64,000 nt of DNA from the NCBI RefSeq assembly GCF_000346465.2, contig NC_034016.1, positions 21,444,442 to 21,508,441 on the forward strand, written 5' to 3'. This document shows positions 1 to 9,397 of this stretch, in pieces; positions within the stretch are counted from its first letter, which is position 1, and every line of letters starts with the position of its first letter. The notes under the pieces were generated by a model. It worked only from the letters and a program-made list of their open reading frames with translations. It had not been told where the DNA came from and did not search any database. The position numbers were made by a program, and so were the translations under genes. This DNA is from Prunus persica. Its lineage: Eukaryota; Streptophyta; Magnoliopsida; Rosales; Rosaceae.

Positions 1-419
1 CACAGGATGTATGTGTATCAGTTGGACAAACCATGTCATGTCACCATTGTAATGACTTCACTTGAATATATTGTTGCCTTGTTGCCACCCCTCCCCTACT
101 CAAAAGGTTTGTGAAATGAAATATGCGTAAAACCAACTACCAAAGAAAACAAAAAATACGATGGAAATTCAACCAATGCAACTCACTACAAGTATCATTT
201 TTCCAAAGTCGACCCAAGTTCAATCGATGTGAATAACATTGTGGCTCTCCTCAAATCATCTTCATTAGTGAAGTGAACAAATAGAAATGCAATGAACACA
301 AGTGCGGCTGGAGCATCAAAATTCCAATATGATATCAGTACGGACAAACAGACATCATTTCCACACCAGGCAAAACCTCCCAACAGAATTTTCACCGGTG
401 ATCTTTCAACATACACTAC

Positions 420-1909
420 TCATACACTGCCCGTCTCCTCCTCATCCTTCGGAGGTCTCATTTTTTTGTGGCTGCTATCAGAACCCTTTTTACCAACAAT
501 CTCAGGGATAGTGTCTTCCATAACCTTTGGGCTTGCAAAGTCGAAATCTGAAGCAGATATGCCTTCGTATATGGGGTTTTCTTTTAAAAATGCTGCTATC
601 TCATTTCGGGTTCTCACTTTTTTCCCCTTTGGTGTAATATAATAAGCATCTAGTTTGGAATAATCTTTTCTAAGCACCAAATGTCTCTTAAAACCTTCTG
701 GGGTCTTCTGAAGGTCAGGCTTATCAATGGCCCAGGTCCTAGTGCTATTGTACTCAATATCGGCAGGATCATCACAAGACACACCAGGTTTTTTGTTGCA
801 ATAAAACGGTTCCTCACTCATTTTGCTTCTGATTTCCTCAAACTCTTCTTCTGAATTAATCACCCTCCATTTATGGCATTCGTCACACTGCGCAGCATAT
901 AGATCAATTGAACTTGTCCCTGTCTGTGGTTTCTGTCAAGAGAATCCAAATGGATTTAGCATATTCAATGATTTAGCCATCAAAATCAGAACCAAATTTA
1001 AACCCAACAAGAATTTGCAACTACTCATGCAGATTAAAGTCAAAATCCTATAAGAAGCATAAACACCAGATTGCATACAATTATATGAAGAAGAACAATA
1101 TACAAAGAAAGCGCAAAGTTTGTTCATTCAATTCACCCCAACTCCACTTTAATGCCACGCCAAGCTTCCCCGGTATGAGCATGTAATCCATCTCATTGTG
1201 GGATAATCATAGTCATTCCATACTTAACTTCTTAAAAATCTCTCTAAGCTAGTTATTTTCAACAACATTTGAGCAGTAAAAACAACATCTTATATGCCAT
1301 TAAAGTCATCAAGAAGCACATTTAACACCAGCTAACGCACGAAATTATGAGCATGCTTTGAAAAATTCAAATTTTATTTTAACTGAATCTAAGGTTGTAT
1401 TGTCCCTCTTTGCTAATTATGATTAAGGTGAATATCAAAGAGAAATTAAATTGAATTGGGTCAAAGAGCAGTAAATACCCTGCTACTTATCCTAGACAAA
1501 ACTGAAAAAGCAAGAATGTACCAAAAGGGGCATCATATTGCTGATCACTTGCCAATAATCTCAAGACGAGCATTTCACACCAGGCTAACATACAAGATAG
1601 TGAACATGCAAGCTTCAACTATTTTTTTTCTGAAAAATAAAAATTAAGAATGATTTCAAACTCAATCTAAACTTAGGCTTTACAATTTTATTTTCGCTAA
1701 ATGCTATCAAGGTGAAGGCTTTCCAGATTTACTTATCAACGCAAAAATAATTTGAATTGGATTAAGGAGCAGCAAATCAAATCCTCTAGCACTTATCCTT
1801 GATTGAAACACTGGAAACCCAATTTCAATGAGATATTGAGGAAAATATTGGATCAAACAGATTCTATTCGTACCTTGGACGACGTTCTAGGGGTTCTTTG
1901 GCTGTCCAT
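420..1909 (-). CDS. MBD4: MBD4-like protein: CW zinc finger plus methyl-CpG-binding domain
   Basis: Two coding exons read on the minus strand. A short exon 1909-1874 (12 codons, starting MDSQRTPRTSSK) ends at a GTACG donor. The main exon runs 932-420 after a TTGACAG acceptor, and the phases match, giving about 182 aa. The start of the main exon holds a CW-type zinc-finger signature (CDECHKWRVI, then later Cys residues in FYCNKK and VSCDD). The MBD follows, with TWAIDKP, PEGFKRHLVLRKDYSKLDAYYITPKGK and VRTRNEIAAFL readable in the frame. Such proteins are nuclear chromatin readers: CW binds histone tails, and plant MBD4-class proteins are small. The C-terminal tail is acidic and lysine-rich. 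The gene is divergent from a duplicated RING-gene promoter (2445-3395). The short first exon is inferred from splice sites only. A truncated second copy lies at 6447-6640. Confidence 0.82.
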
Positions 1910-1965
1910 TAAGCTTTTTCTGTTCCTGGAAAATTCTTTCTCTCTTTCCTTCCTGCCAAACAGCC

Positions 1966-1995
1966 GGAGGAGGAGGAGGAGGAGGAGGAGGAGGA
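1966..1995. repeat. (GGA)n trinucleotide microsatellite in MBD4 leader
   Basis: About ten GGA units on the plus strand, read as CCT on the coding strand. They lie just upstream of the proposed MBD4 start at 1909, so probably in the 5'UTR. Confidence 0.85.
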
Positions 1996-2154
1996 TAATC
2001 AGCATATATGCTCAATACGGATCTCCATTTATATTTATACCAAACGACGTCGTTACCTTCTAATGTCTGGATCATATTAAAAGAATAATTAAATTAAGTA
2101 TGAAATCGCATCTTTGTTTTTTGATAAACAAAATATGACCACAACGATTTTTTT

Positions 2155-2300
2155 TTTTATAGAACTTTTTGTATTGAAAGGGGCGATGACATATTAAATT
2201 AAACTCACACACACAACACGGATGCTAGGACTTGAACCCAAGATCTTGCCTGAGGAAGTAAATACTCCAAACCACTACACTAGTGGATCTTTTGCCCACA
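2155..2300. repeat. SINE-like dispersed repeat fragment
   Basis: A poly-T run is followed by a (AC)-rich stretch, then the words GACTTGAACCCAAGATC and CCACTACACTAGTGG. Related words occur around 39820-39910 (plus) and, inverted, around 25345-25420. The layout is that of short dispersed plant repeats with tRNA-like boxes. No ends or target duplication were defined, so family assignment is tentative. Confidence 0.35.
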
Positions 2301-2444
2301 ACGATTTTTAAAATACATGAAAATGGTTTTAAATATTTATTATTCAACAAAAAAAAAATTAAAAGTTTTATTTACTATTATTCATATCCTTATTTCACAA
2401 TCACTTTCTGTCTTTCTTTTCTCAATAGTCTCTAGAACTAAAAT

Positions 2445-3395
2445 AATATACCAATAATGTTGCATGTTTTACAATTCTGATTATAAATAAATAAATAAGT
2501 CTACAAACACTCCAAAAACCAACAAAATAATCAGTTTTCTATTTTATCTAGGAGTAGGAGTTGGATTCCCTTAATTATTCAGTTATTGCCTTTTGTTCTT
2601 TTTCATGGGTAATTAATGCAATTTAATTCTAGCATCTCGACTTATATGCATATGAAAATCAGCAAAAGGAACTCACCTTTTTACTTTGTGTGGATTGCTA
2701 TAGGGGATAATATCAGACTAATCTATGTGCTTAAATTTGGGATGTGAGTGTTTTATACATTGTTACGGGGATAAGACCATACTAATCTATGTTAAATTTT
2801 GATAATTGATTTATCGAAATGAGTTTGACATGGATTAACGTGAACTTTTTCTTTGTAGTCATCAATAAAATGTACACTCTCTCGCCGATATTGATAATGA
2901 AACTCAGTATATAAGTGTAAAACATGCTACAAATCCATTTTATTTATGAACCTACAAAAACTCCTATACCTGCCTTTTATTACTCAACAATGCACTAGAA
3001 CTACTCACCGTATGATTTAGCCCTAAATTGGGTCAGTTGCATGTACCTAATGATGAAATTAAATGTTTTGGAGTCCTCTGCTATTACTACAATTAGTGTG
3101 CAAATCCAAGCCATCCATTAAAGTGAAGTCAAGTGGGGATATTGATTGAATGGTTGAGATTAGTGCATCTCAAGAATTGAAGTTGAATTAAATTAAACAG
3201 GTAGGAGGGAATTTGGGCCAAGACGGCAAGTGCGAAGCAGGACCAGTTTTTATTTGGCTATGTGGTTTCTTTATATGTAAAACCATCCCGCCCAAACCCA
3301 AGAGTGAGTCAGTGAGGCGCAAACACAGCAGCAGGCAGGCACTGAAGAGGCTTCACGCATTGCTCTCTCGTAGCAGAATGGGAGCCATTGCCCCC
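2445..3395 (+). repeat. Duplicated promoter/5'UTR of the downstream RING E3 gene
   Basis: This stretch is near-identical in long runs to 7523-8655, the DNA directly upstream of the RING ligase at 9398. Shared landmarks are TGTTTTACAATTCTGATTAT, the GTTGCATGTACCTAATGATG run, the AGGCGCAAACACAGCAGCAG run and GTAGCAGAATGGGAGCCATT. Similarity stops just after GGGAGCCATTGCCCC, before any RING coding sequence. It is therefore an orphan promoter plus first untranslated exon. Whether it is still transcribed cannot be told from sequence. Confidence 0.8.
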
Positions 3396-3835
3396 ACAGC
3401 AGCAAGTTATTTCATACAGTTTTCTACGAAAATATTGTGCACACAAATGGAACGCTTAGCATGATCTCATATATCTCGCTTCTCCCTCACACATTTCTCT
3501 TTGCTAAGGACAAACCACAACAAAACAACTGATTGAGCACTTCAAAGCACATCTGCTTTGCTAATACAGATTAACTTGATCTGCTCCGGATCCAGTGCCT
3601 AGGCTAATACAGGCAGCCCAAATAGTTTGAATAAGACCCCCAGCACACATGACAGTGCCACTCACAATTCACAAATACCACAGGGTCAGAAAAATTACAA
3701 AAGCAAATTCATGCATTTGTGTGTAGTGTACAGAACACACAAAGGGGAAAGCTTTTTAAAACACTAAATTAAGATACCAATATATCACAGTGACTCGAAG
3801 CAATCTATCAATCAGAACCTGAAGGAACTAGGATG

Positions 3836-3934
3836 CTACTTAACTAACTTGTAGACCTTGCAGCCGAGGGCTTCGTCGCAGTGGAAGCTGCCATTGTGAG
3901 TGCCGACTCGCTTAGCTGGAGTAGCGGTAGCCAT
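3836..3934 (-). pseudogene. MYG1-like (UPF0160) first-exon fragment
   Basis: On the minus strand an ATG at 3934 opens MATATPAKRVGTHNGSFHCD, followed by EALGC, then a foreign tail KVYKLVK and a stop. The motif KRVGTHNGSFHCDEAL is the N-terminal signature of MYG1-family proteins (DHH-like 3'-5' exoribonucleases). Family members are over 300 aa, and nothing of the remainder is present here. The leader upstream is CT-rich, like a real 5'UTR. I read it as a displaced 5' end of a MYG1 gene, in the gap between the two MBD4/RING duplicates. Confidence 0.6.
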
Positions 3935-4639
3935 GAGAGAGCGAGAGAGGTGAAGGCGCAGGTGATGGTGGAGGCTCGGAAGACGAATGGTAGCGTGTGC
4001 TTAAACCCTCACTTTCCACTTTTAACACGTTGGTGCCTGTCATTTCAAGTTGGTCAATTTAGTTGTGGAGGGGCAGTTCAGTTCACAAACAGCAAAGTCT
4101 GCGTGCTTAGGTCTGCGTTTAACGGCAGTCGGCCTAGTATACGGGCCATGCATGCAGTGCATGATATCTAACAAGATTTTCAAGCTCTGCATCTTCAATA
4201 ATGATTGTCCAGGAAGATAGTATACTTGTCTGCAAGTTGTCTTTTTCGGATGGTGATTGTGTTATGGAGGGTAGGGAATTCATCATTTTAGTATGTGTTG
4301 TAGGGCCTCCCTCTGATTACATTGGCAAGTTATTGCACACTGTAACTGGTTCTGCCATGAACGCGTGTTTTTTTTTTCTTGAGAGAATTGCCTACTTGGT
4401 TGGCACTGGCAGAAACTAACTGAAATAGATTGGGATCAACGTCAGTTTGCTTATTTCAAGTGTTTTAATTGCTTTTCTCTGTCAAGGAAGAAATGCACCA
4501 CATGTTTTCTTCCCTAGACTAGTGCAAGGAAATGAATGCAGAAATTATTCATGAACAATGGCTTTCGGGTGGGCGGGCATGATTTCTTTTGAGGAAGTTT
4601 TTCAAGGAGTTTAGGCAAGGAATTAGCATCAGGAAGCTA

Positions 4640-4985
4640 TAAGAATGTACTATTTTCTGAGGAGGTTTCTGATGATCAGGTTGTGTTCGAAAAATCGGCC
4701 TAGGCGGGGACTAGGCGCTAGGCGGCCGCCTAGGAGGCCTGGGCGGGTCTGACCCAGAAAAAAAAAACCCCCATTTTGGAATCTCCAAGGACAGGGACGA
4801 GATGATGATGGTGGCTCAGATTTTGGGAGCTATAAGAATATACTATTTTCTGCAGGGGTTTCTGATGATCAGGCAGTGTTCGAAAAATCGGCCTAGGCGG
4901 CCTGGGCGGGTCTGACCCAGAAAAAAAAACGCCATTTTGGAACGTCCAAGGTCAGGGACGAGATTATGATGGTGGCTCAGATTTT
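4640..4985 (+). repeat. Tandem ~180-bp duplication containing CCTAGGCGGCC motif
   Basis: The block GCTATAAGAAT..ACTATTTTCTG..TTCGAAAAATCGGCCTAGG..GACCCAGAAAAAAAA..CATTTTGGAA occurs twice in tandem, at about 4638-4815 and 4828-4985. It occurs a third time at about 7017-7210. The core is rich in the near-palindromic words CCTAGGCGGCC and CGCCTAGGC, also found at 45.1-45.6 kb. Confidence 0.75.
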
Positions 4986-5318
4986 GGGGTGGCGAGATGA
5001 GGATTGAAGAAGATGAGAGGTCGCGGGGAGGGCAGGAAGACGACTCGTGTTAGACTTGGGCCTCGGCTCGTGTTGATAAGAAAAACAGAAGAGATGGGCT
5101 TTCAATTGGGCCTATCTCTCAGTTACATCTTTAACTAACGTAAGTTCTATATATCAAATTTTGTTATCAATTTGAGCTCTTGGTTTCAGGTGAGAGATTG
5201 TGAGAAAGAGAGAGAAGTTTGTATTGAAATCTTACACAGATTACACAGAGGCTCATGTCCCTGCAGTAATTTCCTTGGCAGTTTTTTGTTGAAATGATGG
5301 AATACTATTGATTTACAG

Positions 5319-5657
5319 GATCTGGGGTCTCTACATAACATTTGTTCTTGCGGTTGGCAGCTTTATCAGACTTCAATGCTCTGACTTAAGAATGAGAATC
5401 CCCAATGAGAACCTTCTTTCCTGTGATAGGTAAGGCAGCTTTGTTTTGGTCCTTCCTTCTTATCTTCATTTTCCAAACCAAGTATCAATAAGAGTAATAT
5501 TTTCCTGAAACTTATATGGCTCTTTTATCGTATAGGTTGATAGCCATTTGTGAGGATATATATGCTGCTAGAGCAGAGGATGAGCTTGGAGTTGAAGAGG
5601 TCCTTTACTGGACGCTGGTCACCGCACATGCTGCTCGAATACACAAAACCCGACTAG
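5319..5657 (+). pseudogene. PIEZO mechanosensitive channel, C-terminal exon fragment (pseudogene)
   Basis: Two exon-like blocks joined by a canonical intron. Block 5319-5429 follows a TTTACAG acceptor and encodes IWGLYITFVLAVGSFIRL then QCSDLRMRIPNENLLSCD. It ends at GATAG|GTAAGG. Block 5536-5657 follows TATAG and encodes RLIAICEDIYAARAEDELGV then EEVLYWTLV. After WTLV the frame slips, and the terminal HMLLEYTKPD plus TAG is found one frame over. About 10 bp (the KIYRSP region) is therefore missing. This matches the extreme C-terminus of plant PIEZO channels, proteins of about 2,400 residues. No pore-proximal or upstream exons were seen. Confidence 0.75.
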
Positions 5658-6037
5658 ACATGCTACCTCCAGTTGACAAGGACTCAACTAGGTTTGAAAT
5701 TGACATTAGGTTTGACTAACACCCATTATACATATCGGAAATACAGACACCGATACCCAGTTATATTCGAAGAAATTCAAAACAAAATTCTTTCGGCCGC
5801 CATGTAAAACTCCGGCAGCCAGAGAACCTCTGGTTTCCATGTATAAGGATATGCACAGAGCTCAACATTTTAGCATAGCTTTGCATAATCACAGAAGGCA
5901 TAGTGGTGACATGTACACGTGTATTTCAAGATTATTTTGATTTATCATGTATATAGTTCAATACAAGTTGGAGAAAAGCCATACAACAATATTATATTTT
6001 CCAAGTAGATTTCTGTTTCTTCTCCTTCAAAAACACA

Positions 6038-6640
6038 GGATGTATATGTATCAGTTGGACAAACCATGTCATGTCACCATTGTAATGACTTCACTTGAAT
6101 ATATTGTTGCCTTGCCACCCCTCCCCTACTCAAAAGGTTTGTGAAATGAAATATGCTTAAAACCAATTACCAAAGAAAACAAAAAATACGATGGAAATTC
6201 AACCAATGCAACTCTCTACAAGTATCATTTTTCCGAAATCGAAAGTTCAATCGATATGAATAACATTGGGGCTCTCCTCCAATCGTCTTCGTTAGTGAAA
6301 TGAACAAACAGAAATATAAAGAACACAAGTGCGGCTGGAGCATCAAAATTTCAACATGATATCAGTACGGACAAACATACATCATTTCCACACAAGGCAA
6401 AACCTCCCAAGAAAATTCTCACCGGTGATCTTTCAACATACACTACTCATACACTGGCCGTCTCCTCCTCATCCTTCAGAGGGATAGTGTCTTCCATAAC
6501 CTTTAGGCTTGCAAAGTCGAAATCTGAAGCGGATATGCCTTCGTATATAGGATTTTCTTTTAAAAATGCTGCTATCTCATTTCGGGTTCTCACTGTTTTC
6601 CCCTTGGGTGTAATATAATAAGCATCCAGTTTGTAATAAT
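6038..6640. repeat. Second copy of the MBD4 3' region (duplicates 1-650)
   Basis: Near-identical to the window start: both contain CACAGGATGTAT..GTATCAGTTGG, CAACCAATGCAACTC and the MBD coding tail. Similarity ends at about 6640, where the sequence jumps to material otherwise found at 4258 onward. This gives the downstream boundary of the copied block. Confidence 0.85.
6447..6640 (-). pseudogene. Truncated MBD4 copy
   Basis: On the minus strand the frame encodes DYYKLDAYYITPKGKTVRTR, NEIAAFLKENPIYEGISASD and the acidic tail ending ETASV. It lacks the CW zinc finger and the first half of the MBD. There is also an internal deletion before LKDEEET, compared with the copy at 420-932. Its 5' side is fused to unrelated DNA, so the ATG available (6668) is accidental. 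Confidence 0.85.
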
Positions 6641-6641
6641 C

Positions 6642-7345
6642 TTTTATGGAGGGTAGGGAATTCATCATTTTAGTATGTTGTTGTAGGGCCTCCCTCTGAT
6701 GACATTGGCAAGTTATTGCTCACTGTAACTGGTTCTGCCATGACCGCATGTTTTTTTTCTTGAGAGAATTGCCTACTTGGTTGGCACTGGTAGAAACTGA
6801 CTGAAATAGATTGGGATCAACGTCAGTTTGCTTATTTCAAGTGTTTTAGTTGCTTTTCTCTGTCAAGAAAGAAATGCACCACGTGTTTTCTTCCCTAGAC
6901 TAGTGCAAGGAAACGAATGCAGAAATTATTCATGAACAATGGCTTTCGGGTGGGCGGGCATGATTTCCTTTGAGGAATTTTTTCAAGGAGTTCAGGCAAG
7001 GAATTAGCATCAGGAAGCTATAAGCATATACTATTTTCTGCGGAGGTTTCTGATGTTCAGGCAGTGTTCGAAAAATCGGCCTAGGCGGGGACTAGGCGCT
7101 AGGCGGCCGCCTAGGCGGCCTGGGAGATTTTGACTCATAAAAAAAAACGCTATTTTGGAATCTCCAAGGTCAGGGACAAGATGATGATGGTGGCTCAGAT
7201 TTTGGGGTGGCGAGATGAGGATTGAAGAAGATGAATCATGATAGGTCACAGGGAGGGGCTGGAGACGGCTCATGTTAGACTTGGGCCTGGGCTTTTGTTG
7301 ATGGGAAAAACAAAAGGAGAGATGGGCTATCAATTGGGCCTTGTA
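6642..7345. repeat. Copy of 4258-5100 placed beside the broken MBD4
   Basis: It begins TTATGGAGGGTAGGGAATTC, as at 4263, and follows it through GGTTGGCACTGG, GGGCGGGCATGATTTC and the CCTAGGCGGCC motif to about 7345. The function of this unit is unknown and no coding sequence was recognised in either copy. Its position differs relative to the MBD4 and promoter blocks, so the duplication was rearranged. Confidence 0.8.
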
Positions 7346-7522
7346 TTAAAACACTAATAAAACCAAATGCCCTAGTTAGATATATTATTTTGATTAGGAT
7401 TGGGCCTCAGAAAATAAAACATTAAATGAATTTTCCATTATGAAATCGCTAAAACAACCACTAATAAGTAACAAGTAACAAATATTTCTCCAAAATATAT
7501 ATATAAATAAACATTAAACAGT

Positions 7523-9397
7523 ATACCAACAAAGTTGGATGTTTTACAATTCTGATTATAAATAAATAAAATAAGTCTACAAACACTCCATAAACCAACA
7601 AAATAATCAGTTTCCTATTTTAACTAGGAGTTGGATTCCCTTAATTATTCAGTTATTGCCTTTTGTTCTTTTGCATGGGTAATTAATGCAATTTAATTCT
7701 AGCATCTGGACTTATATGGATATGAAAATCAGCAAAAGGAACTCACCTTTTTACTTTCTAATTTGTCTTTGTGTGAATTGCTATGTGCTTAAATTTGGGT
7801 GCGGTGTCAACGGGGTAGCTAAGGAAAAAATAGCCTTGATTTGCATACTAAAAATATCAGGTTGAATTTTCACGATATTATAGTAGTGTGTGTATGTGAG
7901 AAATCCTCATCCCCTGTAGCTTAGACAATCACTTATACTAAAATATAAAATAAAAAAAATTGAGTGTAGGTGTTTTATACATTGCGACGAAGGAAAAGAT
8001 CATACTAATCTATGTTAGATTTTGATAATTGATTGAACTAAATAAGTATGATATGGATTAACATGAACTTCTTCTTTGTAATCATCAATAAAATGTACAC
8101 TTTTATCAACACCAAAGCTCAATATACAAGTGCAAAATGGATTATAAATCCATTTTATTTATTAACCTACCAAAACTCCTATACCTACCTTTTATTACTG
8201 AACAATATACTAGAACTACTCACCCTATTTAGCCCTAAATTGGGTCAGTTGCATGTACCTAATGATGAAATTAAATGTTTTCAAGTCCTCTGCTATTACT
8301 ATAATTAGTGTGCAAATCCAAGCCATCCATTAAAGTGAATTCAAGTGGGGATATTGATTGAATGGTTGAGATTAGTGCATCTCAAGAATTGAAGTTGAAT
8401 TAAATTAAATAGGTAGGAGGGAAAATGGTTTAAGGTCTCTAATCTTTGTATAAGTTGTCCTTATAAAGCCAAATTGGGCCAAGACCCAAGAGGTCTAGTG
8501 CGAAGCAGGACCAGTTTTTATTTGGCTATGTGGCTTCTGTATATGTAAAACCATCCCCAAAACCCAAGAGTGAGCCAGTGAGGCGCAAACACAGCAGCAG
8601 GCACTGAAGAAGCTTCACGCATTGCTCTCTCGTAGCAGAATGGGAGCCATTGCCCCTTAACTTTCTCCTCGCCATTAACGTTACGTCGAAGCTTTTATTG
8701 GCTTCACAGAAACCTCAGCTTTTGCCTGGTACGTCTCTATTTGATTGTGGGTATATGAAAAAATTTAATATTTTTCTTCATTTGGGTTCGTTCTTATTTT
8801 TTGCTCTATCTATTTAAGATTTTGTAACCACCAGGATCAACTTTTGGTGGTTTTGTGAAATGGGCATCAACTTTCTGATGTTTTTGAAGCAATGGTTTGT
8901 CGGTGATGTCTTGGTATTTGAACAGTTGGACTTGTGTGGCTGCATGCGTTATTGGCTATTTGCTGGTTTTAGCTAACTGGGTCTGGGTGCGCTTATAATC
9001 TGTTTGTTCTCCAACTTTCATACATGGGCGTGTCTGCTTTTGAACAATTTAAGTGCTTTTTTAACAGGAGAGTGCTTATTGTGCCTATTTGCCCTCGTCT
9101 CTTAGTAGCTCAGGTATGAAATTTTCTAGTATTTCTAGTTAATTTCATTTGAAGAATGACGAATGCCTATCTTGTTGTTTATGATTACTTTCCTTGATAA
9201 GTCACAATTTTTTTGTTTACATTGAGTATCTGCGAAATGTTTGAGAATATGGTTTCCCTTTTGACAATGTTTGTTCGATCGTTTCTGTAAAATTCTCACT
9301 TTTTTCTTTTTATTTGTTTTCGTGTATAGGGTTTACTGATTTAGAGTCGACTGGTGATTTTGTGAAGTTAGTTCTTGTTGTTCATAGTTTGAGAAAA
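7523..9397 (+). promoter_or_regulatory. Promoter, 5'UTR exons and leader introns of the RING E3 gene
   Basis: Upstream of the RING ORF are two likely untranslated exons. One ends at TTTTGCCTG|GTACGTC (about 8728). The other is about 9069-9113, ending AGCTCAG|GTATG. The coding exon follows a TGTATAG acceptor at 9329. The block 7523-8655 is duplicated at 2445-3395. Confidence 0.5.

Noticed and set aside
1887..2075. Minus-strand frame with a poly-proline run
   Set aside because: The prolines come from the GGA microsatellite. The frame crosses the leader, and the better MBD4 start is the ATG at 1909 in another frame.
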